64,000 nucleotides of DNA, taken from NCBI RefSeq assembly GCF_000375585.1, contig NZ_AQWP01000001.1:434001-498000 (forward strand), given 5' to 3'. Each line of letters opens with the position of its first letter. The first letter of the stretch is position 1. The notes beneath the pieces are model-generated. The model had not been told where the DNA came from. It saw nothing but the letters and a program-made list of their open reading frames with translations, and did no database searches. Shown here one piece after another: positions 25,497 to 33,699 of this stretch. The position numbers were made by a program, and so were the translations under genes. The DNA comes from Sinorhizobium meliloti 4H41 (GTDB taxonomy: Bacteria; Pseudomonadota; Alphaproteobacteria; Rhizobiales; Rhizobiaceae).

Positions 25497-26898
25497 GATG
25501 GCCTCCCTGGTTGGCTGTTGCCGGCCCTGGCGTCACTCCGGCCGTGCGCAAGGGTCCTTCGTCGAGATCCGGCCTCGCATCGCGCGGCAGGCGTGCCATC
25601 AGCCGCAGGATGTAGAAGGTGCCGGCGCCGAAAACGAGAAAATAGACGATGATGAAGGCGACGAGCGAGGCGCCCACAGCCGGCGCTGCGATCGGGGAAA
25701 TCGAGTCCGCCGTCAAAAGGTGCCCATAGATCGTGTAGGGCTGCCGCCCGACCTCCGTGGTGATCCAGCCGGCAAGCACTGCCACGAAGCCCGCCGGGCC
25801 CATGAGCACCGCCGCGCGGTGGAGCGCGGCACTCGTGTCGAGCGTGCCGCGCAGCCGACACCAGAGGCTCCAGAGGCCGAGACCGAGCATGGCGAAGCCG
25901 ATCGCCACCATCACGCGAAACGACCAGAAGACGATGGCGACCGGCGGGTGCCGGTCCTCTGGTATGGTGTCGAGACCGGCAAGCGGCGCATCGAGCGAGT
26001 GCTTCAGGATCAGGCTCGAAAGCTTCGGGATCTCGAGCGCGTAGTCGACGCGCTTCTCGGCGGAGTTCGGAATGCCGAAGAGGATCAGCGGCGCGCCTTC
26101 CGGATGGCTTTGATAATGCCCTTCCATCGCCATTACCTTTGCCGGCTGATGTTCGAGCGTGTTAAGTCCGTGCTGGTCGCCGGCGAAGATCTGGATCGGC
26201 GCGACGATCGCCGCCATCCACATCGCCATTGAGAACATCGTGCGGGCGCGCCGCGGCGCGGTCTTGCGCAGGAGGTGCCACGCCCCGCAGGCGCCGACGA
26301 CGAAGGCCGTCGTCAGATAGGCGGCGAGCACCATGTGCGTCAGCCGATACGGGAAAGACGGATTGAAGATGACCGCCCACCAGTCGTCAGGAATGAACTG
26401 CCCGGCCTCGTTGACGGAGAAGCCGGCGGGCGTCTGCATCCAGGAGTTCACCGCGAGGATCCAGGTGGCCGAGATCAGCGTGCCGAGCGCGACCATGGCG
26501 GTTGCGAAAAAATGCAGCTTCGGGCCGACCCGGTTGAGGCCGAACAGCATGACGCCGAGAAAGCCCGCTTCCAGGAAGAAGGCGGTCAGCACCTCGTAGC
26601 CCATTAACGGCCCGATTACCGGCCCGGCCTTGTCGGAAAACACGCTCCAGTTGGTGCCGAACTGGTAGGACATGACGATGCCGGAGACGACGCCCATGCC
26701 GAAAGCGACGGCGAAGATCGTCTTCCAGAAGTTGAAGAGCTCCAGATAGACCTCGTCCTTCTTCCAGAGCCAGAGCGCTTCGAGAACGGCCAGATAGCTG
26801 GCAAGCCCGATGGAGAAGGCCGGGAAGATGATGTGGAAGGAGACGGTGAAGGCGAACTGTATGCGTGCAAGGACAGTTGCGTCAAAGGCTTCGAACAC
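25486..26898 (-). CDS. cydA: Cytochrome bd-type quinol oxidase subunit I (CIO type)
   Basis: 470 residues from GTG 26898, preceded by AAAGGA. An ATG at 26967 would add 23 basic residues ahead of the conserved 'FEAFDATVLARIQFAFTVSFHIIFPAFSIG' and is less likely. Heme-ligand histidines lie in 'SFHIIFP' and 'YRLTHMVLAAY'. The quinol-binding Q loop is short, and the motif 'GRQPYTIYGHLLTADSISP' is that of cyanide-insensitive oxidases (CioA/QxtA) rather than E. coli CydA (GRQPW). It probably supports respiration under low oxygen or cyanide stress. No convincing FNR box was found in the 286 bp upstream. Confidence 0.9.
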   Translation of the reverse strand: MFEAFDATVLARIQFAFTVSFHIIFPAFSIGLASYLAVLEALWLWKKDEVYLELFNFWKTIFAVAFGMGVVSGIVMSYQFGTNWSVFSDKAGPVIGPLMGYEVLTAFFLEAGFLGVMLFGLNRVGPKLHFFATAMVALGTLISATWILAVNSWMQTPAGFSVNEAGQFIPDDWWAVIFNPSFPYRLTHMVLAAYLTTAFVVGACGAWHLLRKTAPRRARTMFSMAMWMAAIVAPIQIFAGDQHGLNTLEHQPAKVMAMEGHYQSHPEGAPLILFGIPNSAEKRVDYALEIPKLSSLILKHSLDAPLAGLDTIPEDRHPPVAIVFWSFRVMVAIGFAMLGLGLWSLWCRLRGTLDTSAALHRAAVLMGPAGFVAVLAGWITTEVGRQPYTIYGHLLTADSISPIAAPAVGASLVAFIIVYFLVFGAGTFYILRLMARLPRDARPDLDEGPLRTAGVTPGPATANQGGHHGH

Positions 26899-27138
26899 GG
26901 CGCTGATCCTTTCGGGCGGAAACCGCAAGCTCAGACGCGAACGGCGTCCGGCATTTGCGATCTGCATCGTGTGATTGAATCTGACGCAATATTGCCAAAG
27001 GTCAATGACGGGCGGATCGTCACGTTGTCACACTGCGGCAATCGTTCGCCCGCGGCACTTTGAAGCGCGTGCCCATCAGGGCAGCCGCGCGTGCGACAGC
27101 GTCCTCTACGCAGCCTGCCGTGCCTCGCTTTCGAGCCT

Positions 27139-27163
27139 CATCCCTGTGACGTGCACAGGGATG
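27139..27163 (-). terminator. Hairpin downstream of the amidohydrolase gene
   Basis: CATCCCTGTG (27139-27148) and CACAGGGATG (27154-27163) form a perfect 10-bp stem with a five-base loop, 22 bp past the amidohydrolase stop. It lacks a U-run, so it is either a Rho-assisted or 3'-protecting structure. Confidence 0.55.
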
Positions 27164-27184
27164 GGAGGAAAGCACTCCGAGAAA

Positions 27185-28354
27185 TCACCGGCGCGCGAGG
27201 TAGGCCTCGGCGAGCTCGGTCCAGAAGGCAGCGCCGATGGGCAGCAGATCGTCGTTGAAATCATAGCCGGGGTGGTGGAGCGATTTTTCCTCGCCCGTCA
27301 CCCGCGAGCCCAGGAAGAAATAGCTGCCCGGCCTTTCCTTGAGCATATAGGCGAAGTCCTCGCTTCCCATGAACGGCCGCGCGAGATCGACGACCTTGTC
27401 GGCGCCTGCGAAGCGGATGGCGGCCTCGCGGAGGAAATCGGTCTCCGCCTTGTGGTTGATCGTGGCATCGTAGCTTCGCTCGTAATCGACGGTTGCGCGC
27501 ATGCCGAAGCTTGCCGCTTGAGCCTCGGCGATCATCCGGATGCGGCGTTCGAGCTCATCGCGGACACCCGGATCGAAGGAGCGTATGCCGACGACGATCT
27601 CTGCGCGCTCCGGAATGATGTTGCTGGCGGAGCCGGCGTGAAACGCGCCGACGGTCACGACGGAGGGGTCCATCGGATGGATGTTGCGTGCGACGATGGT
27701 TTGCAGCGCCATGACGATGCTGGCGCCGCAAACGATAGGATCGGCGGTCTCCTGCGGTTCGGCGCCGTGGCCGCCGCAGCCGTGAACGGTGATCCGCGCC
27801 TCGTCGACCGCCGCCATGATCGGGCCCTCGCGCAGAGCGAACTGGCCGAAGGGCAGGTTCGGTTCGTTGTGGAGCGCGAACACGGCATCGCAGGGAAATC
27901 TGTCGAAGAGACCCTCGTCGACCAAGATCTTCGCACCGCCCGCATTCTCCTCCGCCGGCTGGAAGATGAGGTGGATCGTGCCGTCGAAATTCTTTCGCTC
28001 GGCAAGCGCACGGGCCGCGCCGAGCAGCATCGTCGTATGGCCGTCATGACCGCAGGCATGCATCAAGCCCGGCTTCGTGCTTGCATAGGCGGCCCCGGTT
28101 TCCTCCTGGATCGGCAGCGCATCGATATCGGCGCGGATGCCGATCGAGCGCGACCCGGTGCCGGATCTCAGCGTGCCGACCACGCCTGTCTTCGCCAGGC
28201 CCGTCGTCACCTCATAGCCGAGTGCTTCAAGATGGCGGGCGATGAAGGCGGATGTCCGCGTTTCTTCAAGCCCAAGTTCGGGATGGGCGTGCAGATCGCG
28301 CCGGATGGCCACGAGTTCCGGCATGGCATTGTCTATGGAGGCGGAAAGCTTCAT
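27185..28354 (-). CDS. M20 family amidohydrolase (hippurate hydrolase-like)
   Basis: 389 residues. Metallopeptidase M20D motifs: 'RRDLHAHPELGLEE', 'IGIRADIDALPIQEETG', 'HACGHDGHTTMLLGAARAL' (metal His/Asp), 'FQPAEENAGGAKILVDEG' and 'MGSEDFAYM'. The family hydrolyses N-acyl or amide-linked amino acids such as hippurate or N-acetyl amino acids. It is the last gene of an amino acid ABC transporter operon, starting right at the permease stop, so it probably processes the imported compound. ATG 28354 is preferred; a GTG four codons upstream (28366) overlaps the permease gene. Confidence 0.85.
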   Translation of the reverse strand: MKLSASIDNAMPELVAIRRDLHAHPELGLEETRTSAFIARHLEALGYEVTTGLAKTGVVGTLRSGTGSRSIGIRADIDALPIQEETGAAYASTKPGLMHACGHDGHTTMLLGAARALAERKNFDGTIHLIFQPAEENAGGAKILVDEGLFDRFPCDAVFALHNEPNLPFGQFALREGPIMAAVDEARITVHGCGGHGAEPQETADPIVCGASIVMALQTIVARNIHPMDPSVVTVGAFHAGSASNIIPERAEIVVGIRSFDPGVRDELERRIRMIAEAQAASFGMRATVDYERSYDATINHKAETDFLREAAIRFAGADKVVDLARPFMGSEDFAYMLKERPGSYFFLGSRVTGEEKSLHHPGYDFNDDLLPIGAAFWTELAEAYLARR

Positions 28355-28355
28355 G

Positions 28356-29180
28356 TCAGGCACCACGGGTGGGTATTCGGTTTTCGAAGTAGCGGAAGGC
28401 CACGACCAGTATGGCCGTCAAGCACATGTAGATCGCCGCGAGCAGCAGGAGCGGCTCATAGGTCAGGAAAGTTTCCTGCCGCACCTTCGAGATCACCGCA
28501 TAGACGTCGACGACTGTGATTGTCGCGACGAGCGGCGTGGATTTCAACTGCAGCACGGTCTCGCCGTTAAGGGTGGGCAGCGCGCGGTGGATCGCCCGCG
28601 GCAGCCAGATGCGCCGGAACATCGTCCAGCGGCCCATGCCGTAGGCACGGGCGGCCTCCAACTCCCCGGACGGCACGCCGGCGAACGCGCCGCGCATGAC
28701 CTCGCCCTCATAGGCGGCGAAGGATACCGTAAGCGCCGCCACCCCATAGGGCCAGGCCTCGCGCAGATACGGCCAGAGAAAGGATTGCCGGATCGCGGGG
28801 AACTGCGGAAAGAGCGAGCCGAGCCCGTAATAGAGAAGCCATAGCTGCAGCAGCAGCGGCGTACCGCGGATGACGGTACAGAAGATGCGGGCTGGAGCCT
28901 TGAAGAACCAGGGGCCGGTCACCTGGGCGAGGCCGAGCGGCACGGCCAGGAGGAAGCCGAGGATCGCGGTGCTGAAGAGCATCGCCAAGCTTACGAGAAT
29001 GCCGGAGCCGAGCCTCGGCAGGTAGCGCGGCAGCCAGTCCCAGCGCATGAAGACCGCGACCGCCACCACGAGCGCCGCGAAGAGAAGCATCAGCACGATG
29101 CGATGGGGCTTGAGGAAACTCTCCTTTCTCGGGAGGTCTTCCGGCGTGTATGCGAGCGCGTGGGTGGTTTCGTCGGTCAT
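28356..29180 (-). CDS. Polar amino acid ABC transporter permease (HisM/GlnP type), second subunit
   Basis: 274 residues. After a hydrophilic N-terminus come five to six TM helices and the EAA loop 'GELEAARAYGMGRWTMFRRIWLPRAIHRALPTL' that contacts the ATPase. 'LFSTAILGFLLAVPLGL' and 'VIRGTPLLLQLWLLYYG' are typical of the His/Glu/Gln/Arg/opine permease subfamily. The start overlaps the stop of the first permease gene by four bases (ATGA). Confidence 0.9.
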   Translation of the reverse strand: MTDETTHALAYTPEDLPRKESFLKPHRIVLMLLFAALVVAVAVFMRWDWLPRYLPRLGSGILVSLAMLFSTAILGFLLAVPLGLAQVTGPWFFKAPARIFCTVIRGTPLLLQLWLLYYGLGSLFPQFPAIRQSFLWPYLREAWPYGVAALTVSFAAYEGEVMRGAFAGVPSGELEAARAYGMGRWTMFRRIWLPRAIHRALPTLNGETVLQLKSTPLVATITVVDVYAVISKVRQETFLTYEPLLLLAAIYMCLTAILVVAFRYFENRIPTRGA

Positions 29181-29902
29181 CGTTGCTCCGCGAAGCCGCG
29201 TCGCGCACGGCGTTCGACCATGCCGATGAAGACATTGGAAACGAGCGTCAGCGTCAGATAGAGCGCACCGGCGGCGCAGAAGAAGAGGAGATAGGCCTTG
29301 GTGGCGCCTGCCGCCTGCCGGGTGACCAGCGTCAACTCGCTGAAACCGACGACAGCGAGCAAAGCCGTGTCCTTGGTGGCGATCAGCCACAGATTGGCAA
29401 GCCCGGGGATGGCATAGGGCAGCATCGCCGGAAGCGTGATGCGCCGCAGCACCAGGAGCGGCGACATGCCGTAAGCGCGCGCCGCCTCGATCTGGCCGGC
29501 GGGAACCGCCTTGATCGCTCCGCGAAGCACCTCCGTCGAATAGGCCCCCTGCACGACCCCGATCACGAAGATGCCTGCCACGAGCCCGCTGATATCGACG
29601 GCTCCGACCCCGATGGCGCCCAGGAACTGGTTCAGAAGATCGGTGCCGGCATAGTAGAGAAGCAGGATGAGTACCAGTTCGGGCACCGCGCGAACCACCG
29701 TCGTGTAACACTCCAGAAGATCGCGAAGCACCGGTCCGCCATAGAGCTTGCCGAAGGCCCCGCCGATACCGAGTGCGAGCCCGAGCGCATAGCCGCCGAC
29801 TGCGATCTCGATCGAGCTGAGGAAACCCTGCAGCAGGACACCGCCCCAGCCGGGCGCCGAGAGCGAAAGCAGGCTCCAGTTGATAAAGGAATCACCGAGC
29901 AC
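29177..29902 (-). CDS. Polar amino acid ABC transporter permease (HisQ type), first subunit
   Basis: 241 residues from a GTG start at 29902 with AGAGG upstream. 'GFLSSIEIAVGGYALGLALGIGGAFGKLYG', 'VVRAVPELVLILLLYYAG' and the EAA loop 'GQIEAARAYGMSPLLVLRRITLPAMLPYAIPGL' identify a HisQ/HisM-type inner-membrane permease. It pairs with the overlapping downstream permease to form the heterodimeric channel. It is separated from the binding-protein gene by 107 bp containing a hairpin. Confidence 0.9.
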   Translation of the reverse strand: MLGDSFINWSLLSLSAPGWGGVLLQGFLSSIEIAVGGYALGLALGIGGAFGKLYGGPVLRDLLECYTTVVRAVPELVLILLLYYAGTDLLNQFLGAIGVGAVDISGLVAGIFVIGVVQGAYSTEVLRGAIKAVPAGQIEAARAYGMSPLLVLRRITLPAMLPYAIPGLANLWLIATKDTALLAVVGFSELTLVTRQAAGATKAYLLFFCAAGALYLTLTLVSNVFIGMVERRARRGFAEQR

Positions 29903-29974
29903 GGCAGCCTCTTAAACAGAGCGGGGATCATGGAGGATGTCCGCAATCCGCATCCCGCTCGAACAGGAATTCAA

Positions 29975-30001
29975 GGCCGGCGATCGCCCCGACCGCCGGC
30001 C
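29975..30001 (-). promoter_or_regulatory. Intercistronic hairpin between binding protein and permease genes
   Basis: GGCCGGCG (29975-29982) pairs with CGCCGGCC (29994-30001), with an 11-base loop, just after the binding-protein stop on the minus strand. There is no U-run. A stable stem here is the usual means of over-producing the binding protein relative to permeases by 3'-end protection or partial termination. Confidence 0.5.
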
Positions 30002-30009
30002 GCTTGCGG

Positions 30010-30792
30010 TTATCCGCCGTAGATGTCGAAGTCGAAGTATTTCTTCGAGAAGGCGTCGTAGGTGCCGTTCTCGCGGATCGCCTTGATCGCCGCGTTGATC
30101 TTTTCCTTCAGTTCCGTCTCTCCCTTGCGCAACCCTACGCCGACGCCGGGTCCGATGACGTCGACGTCCTCGGCGACCTCGCCCTTGTAATCGCAACACT
30201 GCTTGCCCTGGTCGCTTTTCAGGAAGGCATCGAGGGCGATCGCGTCAGCCTGGACGGCATCGACGCGGCCGGCGGCGAGATCCTGGTTCGCCTCGTCCTG
30301 CGTCTGATATTCCTTCACTTCGACGCCGGCCGGCGCAAAGTGTTTCACGGCATAGGCCTGGTGCACGGTCGACACCTGCACCCCGATCGTCTTGCCGGCG
30401 AGACCCTCCGGCGTCGGCTTGATGTCGTCGCCCTTGGCGCCGATAATGCCGGTCGGCGTATTGTAGTACTTGTCGGAGAAGTCGATGGTCTTCAGCCGCT
30501 CCGCGGTGATCGACATCGAGCCGATGATCATGTCGATCTTCTTGGAGGTCAGCGCCGGAATGATGCCGTCCCAGGCAACCGGGGTGACGACGCAATCGAG
30601 CTTGGCCTCGGCGCACATGGCCTTCATGAACTCGATCTCCCAGCCTTGCCAGTTGCCGCTGGCGTCAGGCGAAGTGAAGGGCGGATAAGGCTCCGCCGCG
30701 ATTCCCACCTTGACCTGTTGGGCCGAGGCGGCGGCCGCACCCGTGATGGCCAGGGCGGCGGCGAGCGCCATGAGTTTCAATGTCTTCTTCAT
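30010..30792 (-). CDS. Periplasmic amino acid-binding protein (SBP family 3)
   Basis: 260 residues. Signal peptide 'MKKTLKLMALAAALAITGAAAASAQ', then a SBP_bac_3 domain: 'VGIAAEPYPPFTSPDASGNWQGWEIEFMKAMCAEAKLDC', 'WDGIIPALTSKKIDMIIGSMSITAERLKTIDFSDKYY' and 'GKTIGVQVSTVHQAY'. This is the HisJ/ArgT/LAO group, which binds basic or polar amino acids. AAGGGA precedes ATG 30792, so the Met nine codons upstream is unlikely. The linked AruH/AruI-like genes suggest arginine or a guanidino compound as ligand (inference). Confidence 0.9.
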   Translation of the reverse strand: MKKTLKLMALAAALAITGAAAASAQQVKVGIAAEPYPPFTSPDASGNWQGWEIEFMKAMCAEAKLDCVVTPVAWDGIIPALTSKKIDMIIGSMSITAERLKTIDFSDKYYNTPTGIIGAKGDDIKPTPEGLAGKTIGVQVSTVHQAYAVKHFAPAGVEVKEYQTQDEANQDLAAGRVDAVQADAIALDAFLKSDQGKQCCDYKGEVAEDVDVIGPGVGVGLRKGETELKEKINAAIKAIRENGTYDAFSKKYFDFDIYGG

Positions 30793-30827
30793 GCCGTTCC
30801 CTTTTTGGTTGTTGAGCATTGCGGAAT

Positions 30828-31601
30828 TCAGTGAATGGAGCTGATGAACTTCTTGAGCCTTTCGGACTTCGGAGCGCCGAAGATCGCCTCTGGCGGACCC
30901 TGTTCCTCGATCACGCCGTTGTGCAGGAAAACGATGTGCGTGGCGACGTCACGCGCGAATTTCATCTCATGGGTCACGAGCACCATCGTCCGCTTTTCCC
31001 GCGCCAGATCGCCGATGACCGAAAGCACTTCGCCGACGAGTTCCGGATCGAGCGCAGAGGTCGGCTCGTCGAAGAGCATGACCAGCGGCTGGATCGCAAG
31101 CGCCCGGGCAATGGCGGCGCGTTGCTGCTGACCGCCGGACAGGAAGGCCGGATAGGCATCCCGCTTCTCGTAAAGGCCGACCCGGCGGAGCAGCGCCTCG
31201 GCCGTCTCAACCGCTTCGGCCTTCGTTTTCCCGAGTACGTGCACCGGCGCCTCGATGACATTCTGGAGAATTGTCATGTGCTGCCAGAGATTGAAGCTTT
31301 GGAAAACCATGCCGAGCTGGGTGCGGATCCGCTGGACCTGCTTGCGGTCGGCCGGCATCAATCCGCCGTGTCCGTCCGGCTTCATGCGGATCTCTTCTCC
31401 GTGCACGCTGATCTGACCGGCCGAGGGCAGTTCCAACATGTTGATGCAACGGAGAAGCGTGGATTTGCCGGAACCGCTGCCGCCGATGATCGCGATGACG
31501 TCGCCCTGCTGCGCGCTCAGCGATACGCCCTTCAGCACTTCCAATGGCCCGAAACGCTTGTGGAGGTCGGTAACCGCGATTGCCTGGGCCGCATCCGTCA
31601 T
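30828..31601 (-). CDS. Polar amino acid ABC transporter ATP-binding protein
   Basis: 257 residues. Walker A 'GGSGSGKST', signature 'LSGGQQQRAAIARAL', Walker B 'VMLFDEPTSALDPE' and switch His in 'LVTHEMKFAR'. It is closest in character to HisP/GlnQ ATPases. It is the first gene of the operon (ATPase, binding protein, two permeases, amidohydrolase), divergent from the TetR regulator. A 35-bp gap to the binding-protein gene holds its ribosome binding site. Confidence 0.92.
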   Translation of the reverse strand: MTDAAQAIAVTDLHKRFGPLEVLKGVSLSAQQGDVIAIIGGSGSGKSTLLRCINMLELPSAGQISVHGEEIRMKPDGHGGLMPADRKQVQRIRTQLGMVFQSFNLWQHMTILQNVIEAPVHVLGKTKAEAVETAEALLRRVGLYEKRDAYPAFLSGGQQQRAAIARALAIQPLVMLFDEPTSALDPELVGEVLSVIGDLAREKRTMVLVTHEMKFARDVATHIVFLHNGVIEEQGPPEAIFGAPKSERLKKFISSIH

Positions 31602-31721
31602 CGGCGCGCGGCTCCTCTCGTTCGCGGAACGTTCGTTGAAGCCATAAAAACAGTTCCCCTGGTCGTTCTCTCGTGCAGCATCTTCGGCTTGTCACGCTGT
31701 TTCTGGAGGGCATCGTTGCAC

Positions 31722-31750
31722 TTGTGTCGCTATTATTCAAGCGTATAATA
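31722..31750. promoter_or_regulatory. Promoter with overlapping dyad between ABC operon and TetR gene
   Basis: On the plus strand, TTGTGT (31722-31727) and TATAAT (31744-31749) are spaced 16 bp. The -10 is overlapped by the dyad TATTAT (31731-31736)/ATAATA (31745-31750), whose centre is between the two. The right arm also reads as a -10-like TATTAT on the minus strand. It is well placed for repression of both transcription directions by the TetR protein. The remaining ~120 bp before the GTG start contain nothing else identified. Confidence 0.45.
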
Positions 31751-31870
31751 ACACCCGCGTCGATTTTCTGACGCTCCTCGCAACAACGGTCATTCCCGGG
31801 AGCAACGCATGAGCCCAACCGGTTCGCAGGCAATGACGATCTGGCTGAACGGCACGGTGCGGGGCACGCG

Positions 31871-32485
31871 GTGAACCGGCGCAGCTTCTATCGCGCCCCC
31901 GAGGGCGAGCGGCGCCAGGAACTGATCGAGGCGACGCTGGACTGCATCTCGGAATTCGGCCTCAAGGGTGCGACCGTGCGCCAGATCGCCGTTCGCGCCG
32001 GCGTTACCGCCGGGCTCGTCCGTCATTATTTCGAATCCAAAGACCAGATGGTTGCGGAGGCATACCGCGCCGTCATCGCCTCTCTCACGGAGAAGGCGAA
32101 GAACGTCGAGGGCGATCCGGCGACGCGTCTCAAGGATTTCATCGCCATCAATCTGACCGAACCGGTCGCCGACAGCCGCAGCATCTCTCTCTGGGCCGCT
32201 TTCATCAGCCAGGTGCGGGTCGATCCGGTGCTCTCAGAAATCCATCGCGACGGCTACCTCGCCTTCCGCAACGCGTTGCAGGAGTTGCTCAGCGATTTTC
32301 TTGCGGCGAAGGGCCGGCCCGCCGGTCCCGAGGAGTGCCGCCGCTACGCAATCGCGATCAACGGCCTCGTCGACGGGCTCTGGGTCGAAGGCTGCCTCGC
32401 CGGCGATCTTTTTCGCGAGGGCGAACTGGTCGGCATCGCCATGGCCTCGGTTGAGGCCCTGCTCGGTCTTCGGATCGAAAAATAG
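31871..32485 (+). CDS. TetR/AcrR family regulator, BetI-like
   Basis: 204 residues from GTG 31871. N-terminal TetR HTH 'RRQELIEATLDCISEFGLKGATVRQIAVRAGVTAGLVRHYFESKDQMVAEAYR', then a BetI-type ligand domain ('LWAAFISQVRVDPVLSEIHRDGYLAFRNAL', 'INGLVDGLWVEGCLAG'). BetI regulates choline/betaine genes, but many BetI-like proteins control amino acid or polyamine loci. It is divergent from the amino acid ABC operon and upstream of the AruH/AruI-like pair, so it probably controls both. Confidence 0.87.
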   Translation: MNRRSFYRAPEGERRQELIEATLDCISEFGLKGATVRQIAVRAGVTAGLVRHYFESKDQMVAEAYRAVIASLTEKAKNVEGDPATRLKDFIAINLTEPVADSRSISLWAAFISQVRVDPVLSEIHRDGYLAFRNALQELLSDFLAAKGRPAGPEECRRYAIAINGLVDGLWVEGCLAGDLFREGELVGIAMASVEALLGLRIEK

Positions 32486-32508
32486 AAAACGAATGAGGGA
32501 GTGAATAC

Positions 32509-33699
32509 TTGCGCTACGCGTCGATCACATCACGTCTTGCCGAGCTCGGTTCCGGCAAATGGACGCTGCACACCCGCGCACGTCAGCTGAAGGCGAGTGG
32601 CGCCGAGCTCATCGAGCTGACAATCGGCGAACCGGATCTGCCGCCGGACCGCGCGCTTCTGGAAGCGTGCCAGCGGGCGATGAACGCGGGACGCTACCGC
32701 TATTCAAATGGTCGCGGAGAGCCGGCGGTCGTGGCGGCGCTTACCGAAAAATACCGTCGCCGCCGTGCCGCCGTGACCGCGGAGAACATTCTTTGCTTCC
32801 CGGGAACGCAGACGGCGCTCTTTGCGGTGATGTTCGCGCTTGCCGAGACGGGCGACGGCGTGCTCGTCGGAGACCCCCTGTACGCGACCTATGAAGGCGT
32901 CATCCGATCCACGGGGGCCCATCCGGTATTCGTACCGCTGGACCCGGAAAACGGCTTCCACATGCGGGCGGAGGATCTGGAAAAGGCGGTCACGCCCGAA
33001 TGCCGCGTGCTGCTCCTCAATACGCCGCACAACCCCACCGGCGCCGTTTTGACGGCGGAGGAGATTGCGGCGATCGGTGAGGTCGCGCGCCGTCACGATC
33101 TCTGGATCGTCTGCGACGAGGTCTATGAGGAGCTCGTCTTCGATGCGCTCTTCGCTTCGCCGTTCGACAATCCCGATCTTGCCGAACGCACGGTGGTCGT
33201 CTCGTCCATCTCGAAGTCGCATGCAGCACCCGGCTTTCGCAGCGGCTGGGCCGTCGGCCCGGCCGAGTTCACCGAGCGCCTCTTGCCGATCTCCGAGACC
33301 ATGCTTTTCGGGCAGCAGCCGTTCATCGCCGATATGACCGCTTACGCGCTGACGCATGACATCGATACGGCGAGGCAGATGCGGAAATCCTACAGCCGGC
33401 GTGCCCGGCGGATCATCGACGGTCTTGCGGGGGTGTCCGGGGTTTCGGTGGTGCCGCCGGAGGCGGGTATGTTTGCGCTGATCGACGTCTCCGGCACGGG
33501 CCTCTCCGGCGAAGCCTTCGCCTGGGCGCTCCTGGAAGAGGAGGGAGTTGCGGTCATGCCGGGGTCGTCCTTCGGCGACAAGGCACGCAACTTTCTGCGC
33601 GTGAGCCTCACCGTTCCGGATGCCGCTATCGAGGAGGCCTGCCGCCGCATCGCCGCACTCGCCGAACGCTGCACCACCCGCAAGGAGCGCCGCGCATGA
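32509..33699 (+). CDS. Aminotransferase, AruH-like (arginine:pyruvate transaminase)
   Basis: 396 residues from TTG 32509 with GAGGGAG seven bases upstream. Fold-type I: 'LTIGEPDLPP', 'NTPHNPTGAVLT', 'IVCDEVYEELVF' and PLP Lys236 in 'SSISKSHAAPGFRSGW'. Its length and its 4-bp overlap with a 2-ketoarginine-decarboxylase-like gene match Pseudomonas aruH-aruI, where AruH transfers the alpha-amino group of L-arginine to pyruvate giving 2-ketoarginine. Specificity is inferred from this pairing, not proven by residues. Confidence 0.8.
   Translation: MRYASITSRLAELGSGKWTLHTRARQLKASGAELIELTIGEPDLPPDRALLEACQRAMNAGRYRYSNGRGEPAVVAALTEKYRRRRAAVTAENILCFPGTQTALFAVMFALAETGDGVLVGDPLYATYEGVIRSTGAHPVFVPLDPENGFHMRAEDLEKAVTPECRVLLLNTPHNPTGAVLTAEEIAAIGEVARRHDLWIVCDEVYEELVFDALFASPFDNPDLAERTVVVSSISKSHAAPGFRSGWAVGPAEFTERLLPISETMLFGQQPFIADMTAYALTHDIDTARQMRKSYSRRARRIIDGLAGVSGVSVVPPEAGMFALIDVSGTGLSGEAFAWALLEEEGVAVMPGSSFGDKARNFLRVSLTVPDAAIEEACRRIAALAERCTTRKERRA

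Noticed and set aside
26899-27060. FNR/FixK-type box upstream of cydA
   Set aside because: The nearest candidate, TTGCGTCAGATTCAA read on the minus strand, has a 9-base gap between TTG and CAA instead of the required 8 and poor inner positions.
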